Part shown: piece by piece, positions 33,056 through 39,124 of the stretch
Position numbering within the stretch: position 1 is the first letter of the stretch
Layout: the number at the start of each line of letters is the position of its first letter
Assembly (NCBI GenBank): GCA_013289715.1
Contig: JABCZJ010000031.1
Location: forward strand, 1-39,124
Source: Acidobacteriota bacterium
Lineage (GTDB): Bacteria > Acidobacteriota > Terriglobia > Acidiferrales > UBA7541
Reading direction: 5' to 3'
DNA: 39,124 nucleotides
Notes under the pieces: generated by a model
Seen by the model: the letters and a program-made list of their open reading frames with translations, nothing else
What the model was told of the DNA's origin: nothing
Databases searched by the model: none
Translations under genes and position numbers: made by a program

Positions 33056-33754
33056 TCAAAACGGGGGTGGGGAGAACGGTGGGTCTTTCGGCGATTCTAG
33101 AACCGAGATTGCGAAGCGATAGACCTCGAGCTTGGTGACGTCGCTAACCGGGCCGCGGTCGAAAATTTGGCTGAAAGCGGCGTGAATCACGTGCGCCTTG
33201 TCTTCCGGCAGCAATCCGAGAAACTCGCCGAACCGATTCTTGGCTTTGGAATATTCGGCGGATTCTTCAGCAGTCAGAGGGCGTCCTCCGGTTATTCTCT
33301 GCTCATATCTCTGGTAGAACTCATAGCGAAACTGCCGTTCGTAAAGCGCAGCGTAGGCAGCCTGCTGCGTCCCGGGAGCTTTATCCGTCGCGGCGAGCCC
33401 CTTCGCGGCGAAATCATCCAGCGCCTTTTGAAAGTCGCGAAAGTTTGCCGCGGCGCCCATGAGCGGGCCCCTGCCGCTCTTGCCCAGCGACGCGGCCAAT
33501 TGATTCGTGCGCGCGTCGTAGCATTTTCCGTAGGCAGTGATGGCGCGGAGGGCCACGGGCGCAGACGAATTGTTCGCGCTGCCCGCTTTTTCCAGGAAGT
33601 GCGCGACCCAGGCAGTAGAAGACATTTGCAGAATTTGCGTGCAAGCCAGCCCGAGCCGGTCGGGATCGGCAGCTTTGGTTTGCGCAGGCCTGGCTTGCGG
33701 AATTCCCACAGGTGCCAGAACCAGGGCCAGCCATAACGCGGACAATCGTTTCAT
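33056..33754 (-). CDS. Exported protein of unknown function
   Basis: This is a 232-residue protein with a signal peptide, MKRLSALWLALVLAPVGIPQ, cleaved near ARPAQ. The mature part is mostly helical with several Tyr/Arg-rich stretches (YAALYERQFRYEFYQRYEQR) and ends in a Pro-rich DPPFSPPPF. Two cysteines (LACTQI, GKCYDA) could pair. ATG at 33754 is chosen for the signal peptide. I recognise no family. It lies between an antiporter gene and a peptidase gene on the same strand. Confidence 0.7.
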   Translation of the reverse strand: MKRLSALWLALVLAPVGIPQARPAQTKAADPDRLGLACTQILQMSSTAWVAHFLEKAGSANNSSAPVALRAITAYGKCYDARTNQLAASLGKSGRGPLMGAAANFRDFQKALDDFAAKGLAATDKAPGTQQAAYAALYERQFRYEFYQRYEQRITGGRPLTAEESAEYSKAKNRFGEFLGLLPEDKAHVIHAAFSQIFDRGPVSDVTKLEVYRFAISVLESPKDPPFSPPPF

Positions 33755-33776
33755 TCCAGAAAATCCTCGCACCGCT

Positions 33777-35387
33777 CTACTGCGAACTTGCATAGCGCAC
33801 ATCGTAGAGATCGAGCTCCTGCTCGAGGCGCCGCAACACTTCATCATTAATTTTATTGTGATTGCGCATGTTCAGCAGGGCGGCACGCTGCAAAGCGCGG
33901 ATGTTCTTGTTGAGCTCGCGATAACGGACGTAATCTTCGGGCGTGTAGCCGGTCTCGATGGTGCGGTCACCCGGCAACAAGTTCAAGTGATGTTTTTGGA
34001 TGCGAATCAAGTCTTGGTATACCGGCGCGAAACCAGCATTGTCTAGCTCACGCGCTTGTTCCAGATAGGCGAGCGCGGCCTCGATCATCGCGTAACGCGC
34101 CCGCTCCTCTTCCGGATTCTTCACGACCGCGCCCGCCAATCCCAGACGGCGAATCAAGTACGGCAGCGACAAGCCTTGAAACACCAGCGTCACGAAAATC
34201 ACGCAGAACGTAAGAAAAATTATCATGTTTCGTTGCGGGAATGGAGAACCGTCCTGCAACGACCGGGGCAGGGAAATCGCGGCGGCCAGTGCCACCACGC
34301 CGCGCATTCCTGTCCAGCCGACGATAAGGACATATCCCGCGCCCGGCAGCGCGGCCTGCTGATGCTGCACGTGGCGCCGCAGCCAGTTCGCGGCCCACGT
34401 ACCGGGGTACATCCAGAGCAACCGCAGCACGATTACGACCGCGCTCACCAGCAGGCCAATGAGCATCAATCGGAAGAGGCGGTGATTGCGAATGTCGCCG
34501 AGGATGTAAGGAAGTTGCAGTCCGATCAGAATGAAGACGATGCCGTTGAGCACGAAGCTGAGCGTTTCCCACACGGCTGCTGCTTGCAAACGCGCACGCG
34601 TGGAAAAATACAGCGAGCTTTCGCGGCCCAGATACATTCCGCACACGACGGTGGCCAGCACGCCTGAGGAATGCGCGCTTTCCGCAGCGAGATAAGCAAA
34701 GTAGGGGGTAATGATGCTGAGCGTGATTTCGATCGGCGCATCCGTGATCTGCTTGATCAGCCAGGCCACCAGTTTGGCGATTACCAGGCCGATCACGATG
34801 CTGCTGGCGATCAGGTAGAACAATAGCGTCATGCGCTCGCGCAGCGGCGGCGTATGTCCGGTGACGACCATCGCAACCGTGACCTGCAGGGCGAGCAGGC
34901 CGCTCGCGTCGTTCACCAGGCTCTCGCCTTCGATCACGTCGGTGACTCTCTGTGGCAATCCCAGGCGGCGAGTGATTGACGTTGCCGCGATGGCGTCGGT
35001 GGTGCAGATCACCGCGCCGAGAACCAGGCCGAGCTTCCAGGTGAAGTCCGGCAAAATCCAGTGAGAGGCAAAAGCGACGCCGTACACGGTAAACGACACC
35101 AGGCCGAGTGCGAGCAGGGAGATGCTAAAGATGTTGTAACGAAAGTCGCGCCAGGAAGTCTGGAACGAGGCGGAAAACAGGAGCGGAGGCAGGAAGAGCA
35201 GAAAAACCACTTCCGGGTTGAGCTCGATCCGCGGCATGCGCGGAATCAGGCTGAGAAACAGGCCGGCGATCACCAGCACGATGGGATAAGGAGTCTTGAA
35301 GCGCTTGGCGAGCGTGGCGAGCACCGCGATGCACAGCAAGAGCAGTAGGAAAATCGGTTCGGAGTGTTGAATGTTCTGGCCGTACAT
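33777..35387 (-). CDS. CPA1-family Na+/H+ antiporter
   Basis: This is a 536-residue inner-membrane antiporter with about 12 helices over residues 10-410. Features are FLLFLPPLLFSASFQTSW, GAVICTTDAIAATSI, and the ion-binding ND motif in EGESLVNDASGLLAL near residue 160, with VGWTGMRGVVALAAAISLP further on. The C-terminal 130 residues are a soluble, charged helical tail of the kind that regulates activity. It exchanges Na+ or K+ for protons and helps in pH and salt balance. The spacing to the downstream exported protein is 22 nt, so they may share a transcript. Confidence 0.94.
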   Translation of the reverse strand: MYGQNIQHSEPIFLLLLLCIAVLATLAKRFKTPYPIVLVIAGLFLSLIPRMPRIELNPEVVFLLFLPPLLFSASFQTSWRDFRYNIFSISLLALGLVSFTVYGVAFASHWILPDFTWKLGLVLGAVICTTDAIAATSITRRLGLPQRVTDVIEGESLVNDASGLLALQVTVAMVVTGHTPPLRERMTLLFYLIASSIVIGLVIAKLVAWLIKQITDAPIEITLSIITPYFAYLAAESAHSSGVLATVVCGMYLGRESSLYFSTRARLQAAAVWETLSFVLNGIVFILIGLQLPYILGDIRNHRLFRLMLIGLLVSAVVIVLRLLWMYPGTWAANWLRRHVQHQQAALPGAGYVLIVGWTGMRGVVALAAAISLPRSLQDGSPFPQRNMIIFLTFCVIFVTLVFQGLSLPYLIRRLGLAGAVVKNPEEERARYAMIEAALAYLEQARELDNAGFAPVYQDLIRIQKHHLNLLPGDRTIETGYTPEDYVRYRELNKNIRALQRAALLNMRNHNKINDEVLRRLEQELDLYDVRYASSQ

Positions 35388-35468
35388 ATTTTTTGTAAGG
35401 AGATACGATAGCGCAGATGCGCCGCGGCGGCACGCACTTCCGGCTCGCTGTCCGCGTGATTCACGGGG

Positions 35469-36032
35469 CTATTTGGCGCGAGCGGCAGCAGGCTTTGGTT
35501 TTTGTTTTGGATCGCGCAGCAGCGCGCGTTCATGCAGATGATCAAGGAATCGTTCGGTCACGTGCGCGCGAGCTTTCGGCGATTTGGCGCGCAGGTAATA
35601 GAGCAGCAGCTGGCGGCGATGGCCGGCCGGCAGTCGGTCGAATTCCTTGCGGGCTTTCGCATGTTGCTTGAGCACGGATGTGAGGTCAGCGGGCACGGGA
35701 ATTTCTCGCGGTGCGCTGTCGAGTTGGAGCGCGACACCGATCACATCGCCGACGTCCGCGCCGCCTGCTTTACGCAGCGCAGTGTTGATTTGCAGGCGGT
35801 AGCGACCGGCGCCCGCGGGAACTAGCGTGGTACGGGCGGAACAATGATTTACTGTGGCAATCACCGGGATGTGTTTCGGCTTCGGGTGCTTCTGCTTTCT
35901 GGCCGCCGCTGCGTTCTCGCTGCTTTGGAATTGTTTGATCAAGGCATCGGCGATATCCGATGGCACATCCACATGCCGCATTATCCAAATTTTATAAATG
36001 GTCGCCAGGAATTTCTTTGCTTCAGGCACCAT
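35469..36032 (-). CDS. YdeI/OmpD-associated family protein with DUF1905 domain
   Basis: This is a 187-residue cytoplasmic protein. Residues 55-120 look like a DUF1905 beta-barrel: VIATVNHCSARTTLVPAGAG, then RYRLQINTALRKAGGADVGD. The C-terminal part, LTSVLKQHAKARKEFDRLPA and YYLRAKSPKARAHVTERFLDHL, matches the YdeI helical domain. The last residues are a Lys/Pro/Ala tail. Some members are described as protecting against bacteriocins, but the role here is unknown. The N-terminal 50 residues, with KKFLATIYKIWIMRHVDVP, are not part of either domain. Confidence 0.82.
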   Translation of the reverse strand: MVPEAKKFLATIYKIWIMRHVDVPSDIADALIKQFQSSENAAAARKQKHPKPKHIPVIATVNHCSARTTLVPAGAGRYRLQINTALRKAGGADVGDVIGVALQLDSAPREIPVPADLTSVLKQHAKARKEFDRLPAGHRRQLLLYYLRAKSPKARAHVTERFLDHLHERALLRDPKQKPKPAAARAK

Positions 36033-36162
36033 CGCTCAAGAACCCCAAATCGCATCGCGTTAGCCTTGCGCACGACATTATGCGTCAAAACGTTGCCGTC
36101 CAGTATTCCCGACGGCTCGCGTAAGATGGCGCCTGCGATTTTCATCGCCCGAGGATTCAGGC

Positions 36163-37011
36163 GTGAAGCGAATCCGCAGCCGTAAGATTAAGCACTCAAC
36201 GATTTGTCTGGTATCAGTACTGCGCGCGTTCGCGATCCTGGCCGCAGCCGCGCAACAGGACGTGGTGCTGCTGTGGCCGAATGGTGCGCCTGGCTCGGAA
36301 GGCAAGACCGCGCCGGAAAAAGTTCGGCTCACGCCAGACGGCGAGCACATTATTTCCAGCGTCGATCGGCCCTCGATTACCGTGTATTTGCCTCCGAAGG
36401 AAACGGCAACCGGTGCCGCCGTCGGAATCGCGCCGGGCGGCAGTCATGTGGAATTGTGGGTGGAACAGGAAGGCTACGCCGTCGCCGGCCTCGCCCTGAA
36501 ATATCGCCTGGCGCAGGAGGCGGGATCAAGCGATACGGTCGAGGGGGATTCGATTCGGTGCCCGATATGCAGCGCGGCATCCCTCTGGTGCGCAGCCGCG
36601 TGGAGGAATGGGGTCTGGACCCGGCGCGCGTTGGCGTGATGGGATTTTCTGCGGGCGGCCACGCAATTCGATGCGGGCACTGCCAGCGCAAGGGATCCGA
36701 TTGATCGCCAAAGCTCGAAGCCGTCGTTTCAGGCGCTCCTTTATCCGGGATTGCCGCAGGATCTGCCAGTTCGGAGAGAGGAGCCGCCGGCGTTCCTGTT
36801 GTGCGGCGAAAACGATCGACCGGGAATTTCCGCAGGGCTTCCTACGCTTTTCGTCCAGCTGAAACACGTCGCTGTGCCTTCGGAATTGCCCGATTCGACG
36901 GGCGCGGGACATGGATTCGGCATACGCAGCGCAAACACCGGCGCGATTGCAGGCTGGCCCGATCGTTTTCTGGAGGGGCTAAGCGCCAGCGGCTTCCTGA
37001 AGCGCAAATAG
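36163..37011 (+). pseudogene. Frameshifted alpha/beta-hydrolase (acetylesterase-like)
   Basis: Three segments of one esterase are readable. The frame of 36163 gives VVLLWPNGAPGSEG and a segment to about 36535. A second frame then gives VRSRVEEWGLDPARVGVMGF and SAGGH with the nucleophile Ser, to about 36660. The first frame then resumes with PSFQALLYPGLPQD, LLCGENDRP and GAGHGFG, bearing the acid and His of the triad, to a stop at 37009-37011. All three catalytic residues persist but need two compensating shifts, and a few residues seem to be lost after SAGGH. It is a recent pseudogene or an assembly artefact. Confidence 0.75.
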
Positions 37012-37076
37012 AAATACGAAACGCGCGGTAGGCTAGGTGGCGTAACGAGCGCGTTCGCGCGCAACACGCAGTATCG

Positions 37077-38684
37077 TCAGGCTTGCGCTCTCGTTAGTTC
37101 TTTTACGGCGGCGCCTACTGCCTTCAAATTGGGTAGGCGCATTTCGTCGTACTCACGGGAGACTACAATGCCATCCGCGCCGGCGTCGAAGCCTTTCCGT
37201 ACCGCTTGGTAGACGTTTTCGGGAACGCTGGGATAATGCTGCTCGTTCCACGGAACGTCGAATCCGATTCCGGGATACACGTTGGCTTTGCCGGCGGTTT
37301 CGACGACGGTGCGTTTCGTCTCGCGATAGACGTAATCCGGAGAAAATCCTGATTTGTCGAGCTGCTCGACGGAGGGCTCGCGCTTGCGATCATAGCCAAA
37401 CGTCGCGTAATAAAAATCCAGCGATTCATCGAGCGGAATTTCGCTCAGCACCGATTTCTGCAGGCGGTCCAGATACCACCAGCGGATGCGTGGCGCGAGA
37501 ATATCGTGATACACGATGGGCTTGATGAAATCGGAGTAGGCGGCCATCTCGCCGTAAGTCATCTCCGCGCGATAGACCTGATCCCAGCTGGATTGCTGGT
37601 GATCCACGTGCCAGCCCACTTGTGCGGCGGGTTTGATTGCCTTCACGGTCTTGTAGATGGCCTGCGCAGTTTCTTCCCGCGACCAGCGGTATTGATACTC
37701 CCACCCGAGAACTTCGGGATAGCGCAGCAGGACGCGCAGCAAGCCGGCGAATGCGCCGCTGGTTCCGGGCGGTGAATGCTGCAGGGCACGCACCCCCGCG
37801 CATAGCTCGGTGAATCCCTGCCGCGCGCGATCGACATTGATGCCTTTCGCCTGGCAGCGAGCCTGGCAATGCACGCAAAAACAGAATGGAGCACGGCCGC
37901 TCAGTAAAGTGGTCATCAATGGTCCGTGGCGCTCCGCGCCCCACTGCAGGCCATCGAGCTGGTAGCTGCGAAACATATCCTCGACGGTTCCGGTCCACCA
38001 GTTCCTGTAGTCGGGATTGTTCCAGCAAGCAAAGGACGTGGGCTGGCCGAACACGTCTTGCGCGCGCACCTGCGAAAAATTTGTGATGGATTGTGCGGCG
38101 ATGGAGCCCGAACCCTCCAGGATGCGCGCGTAGAGCTTCATGCCACGTTTGCGCGTGGGCTCCACAAGCTCGGCAAAGAGGTCGCGATCTGCGAATTCAT
38201 ACGTGCTGTCTGGCTGCTGATGACGCAGCACGGTGTGCTGGTAATACTGCGGATGCGTCTTCATCCAGACTTGGGGCAATTTGCGTCCACTCATTTCCTT
38301 CAGCGGTACGCCGTGGTCGGGGGCGAGCGTCTGCAGAGGGCGCCGCATGTCCATGTGATAAGTCTGGCTGTAGACCATCACCGCGTTCACCTCTGCGGTC
38401 TCCCGAATTAGGTCGAGGCAGCGTTCGATCCCCTCATCGAACAAAGTCTGCGGCCCCATCTGAATTCCAATGAACGTGTCTGCGGAGAGCGGCTTTCGCG
38501 CCGAGGGCGTCGCGTCCGCTTGCGGAGTCGTGACGGTTGAACCCGGCGCAAGTGGGGCGATTGCGGAAATAGCGGCAACGTCGCGGATAAAATCGCGGCG
38601 CGTAAGGTTCGTGTCAGAGGCTGCGGTGGACTCGACTGTATTGTCTGGCTTCTCCTCTCTAGTAGGACCGGAGGATTCCTTCAT
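37077..38684 (-). CDS. Tat-exported TIM-barrel-like protein (glycoside-hydrolase-like)
   Basis: This is a 535-residue protein with a twin-arginine signal, LTRRDFIRDVAAISAIAPLA, preceded by about 28 charged residues. The mature part reads as an alternating beta/alpha fold: NAVMVYSQTYHMD, RGMKLYARILEGSG, LDGLQWGAERHGP, CFCVHCQARCQAKGINVDRAR with a Cys-rich loop, and AQVGWHVDHQQSSWDQ. It ends in GADGIVVSREYDEMRLPNL. Such Cys-loop TIM barrels occur in sugar-acting families related to glycosyl hydrolases, but I cannot name the substrate. ATG at 38684 is chosen over 38744 because it places the Tat motif within a normal distance. Confidence 0.72.
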   Translation of the reverse strand: MKESSGPTREEKPDNTVESTAASDTNLTRRDFIRDVAAISAIAPLAPGSTVTTPQADATPSARKPLSADTFIGIQMGPQTLFDEGIERCLDLIRETAEVNAVMVYSQTYHMDMRRPLQTLAPDHGVPLKEMSGRKLPQVWMKTHPQYYQHTVLRHQQPDSTYEFADRDLFAELVEPTRKRGMKLYARILEGSGSIAAQSITNFSQVRAQDVFGQPTSFACWNNPDYRNWWTGTVEDMFRSYQLDGLQWGAERHGPLMTTLLSGRAPFCFCVHCQARCQAKGINVDRARQGFTELCAGVRALQHSPPGTSGAFAGLLRVLLRYPEVLGWEYQYRWSREETAQAIYKTVKAIKPAAQVGWHVDHQQSSWDQVYRAEMTYGEMAAYSDFIKPIVYHDILAPRIRWWYLDRLQKSVLSEIPLDESLDFYYATFGYDRKREPSVEQLDKSGFSPDYVYRETKRTVVETAGKANVYPGIGFDVPWNEQHYPSVPENVYQAVRKGFDAGADGIVVSREYDEMRLPNLKAVGAAVKELTRAQA

Positions 38685-38775
38685 CCAATTCACCTCACCC
38701 AGGGTCGTGGCAATTTGTGCGACGCCGAAGCTGCGCGCGGGCAAGAGTCTATAACACAGGACAAGGCGGTGAAAG

Positions 38776-38797
38776 GTAAGCGTCGCTTTTGCAGCGT
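38776..38797. repeat. 22-bp direct repeat, copy 1
   Basis: The unit containing TAAGCGTCGCTTTTGCAGCG is repeated exactly at 38900-38921, 124 bp away. It lies between the Tat-exported protein gene and the 5S rRNA terminator. Confidence 0.75.
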
Positions 38798-38829
38798 CTG
38801 GACGAAGTGAGGGTAGTTAGGTGATGGTG

Positions 38830-38858
38830 CTCGTGGGCACTAAACAAGTGCCCACGAG
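38830..38858. repeat. 12-bp perfect inverted repeat
   Basis: CTCGTGGGCACT and AGTGCCCACGAG are exact reverse complements around the 5-nt loop AAACA. There is no T-run on either side, so it is not an intrinsic terminator. It lies between the two direct repeats and may be a REP-like element. Confidence 0.7.
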
Positions 38859-38899
38859 GGATAGGTGGACACTTCTGGTAAGAGACGGCGGCGTTGGAC

Positions 38900-38921
38900 G
38901 TAAGCGTCGCTTTTGCAGCGT
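38900..38921. repeat. 22-bp direct repeat, copy 2
   Basis: This is identical to the unit at 38776-38797. The two copies bracket the 12-bp hairpin. Confidence 0.75.
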
Positions 38922-38964
38922 TGGCCCGGTGAAAGCCACGTACCTAGGAAACAAGAGTAGAAAT

Positions 38965-38997
38965 AAAAAAGGCTCCGATTGCTCGGAGCCTTTTTTT
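38965..38997 (-). terminator. Intrinsic terminator of the rRNA operon
   Basis: The stem GGCTCCGA/TCGGAGCC (38971-38990) with a 4-nt loop is flanked by an A-run on one side and a T-run on the other. Read from the minus strand it ends in six T and lies 15 nt after the 5S gene. The symmetric runs make it bidirectional. Confidence 0.9.
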
Positions 38998-39005
38998 GAG
39001 TTTAA

Positions 39006-39123
<118 letters not shown>

Positions 39124-39124
39124 A

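Noticed and set aside
38830..38858. The 12-bp hairpin as a rho-independent terminator
   Set aside because: No T-run follows on either strand.

Overview
The window looks like an origin-proximal piece of an Acidobacteriota (Terriglobia-like) chromosome. The evidence is a GC-rich base composition, a GWxTD-domain protein paired with a carboxypeptidase-regulatory-domain outer-membrane barrel (a combination typical of that phylum), diderm traits (Kdo hydroxylase, beta-barrel protein, MacA-like adaptor), and the classical gene order rpmH-rnpA-yidD-yidC-jag followed by rsmG-parA-parB. The lineage is inferred from gene content, not from rRNA. The right end runs into a minus-strand 5S rRNA gene, so the piece stops inside or beside an rRNA operon.

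Layout. 241-3426 (+): ribosomal protein L34, RNase P protein, YidD, YidC and Jag, tightly packed with overlapping frames. 3496-6715 (-): a small unknown protein, a metallophosphoesterase, a YdjM-type membrane hydrolase and selenophosphate synthetase SelD. 6818-9739 (-): rsmG, three parS sites, parA, parB and a bactofilin, a chromosome-segregation module. 9781-10518 (-): a CPBP protease, divergent from purD-MOSC-purE (10645-12939, +). 13102-14142 (-): an exported unknown. 14234-14440: a dead HicB-type antitoxin gene. 14538-16026 (+): a pentapeptide-repeat protein and a Kdo hydroxylase. 16057-18016 (-): an AhpD-like enzyme read through an in-frame UGA, and an APC amino-acid permease. 18457-22753 (-): an NtrC-type regulator and its multi-domain sensor kinase. 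22930-26387 (-): the outer-membrane barrel and the GWxTD protein. 26887-29052 (+): a MacA-like adaptor and an ABC ATPase. 29281-30510 (+): an ArsR regulator, an SRPBCC protein and a VOC protein. 30586-36032 (-): proline dehydrogenase, an M20 peptidase, an exported unknown, a Na+/H+ antiporter and a YdeI-like protein. 36163-37011 (+): a frameshifted esterase. 37077-38684 (-): a Tat-exported TIM-barrel-like protein. 39006-39123 (-): 5S rRNA with its terminator.

The most notable find is at 16057-16695 (-). Two reading frames that look like separate fragments are in the same frame and are split only by one TGA. Read through, they give a 212-residue AhpD/carboxymuconolactone-decarboxylase-fold protein. 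The TGA falls exactly on the peroxidatic cysteine of the E-x11-C-x2-C-x3-H catalytic signature, making C-x-x-U. A 7-bp hairpin with a G-containing 6-nt loop starts 17 nt after the TGA, as expected for a bacterial SECIS element, and selD lies about 10 kb away. This is a strong candidate for an unannotated selenoprotein.

Other points of interest are three clustered parS sites, a 173-nt dual-coding parA/parB overlap, a bactofilin directly behind parAB, a CTGT-N8-ACAG dyad filling the core promoter of the GWxTD operon, and an ArsR operator embedded in a nearly leaderless promoter.
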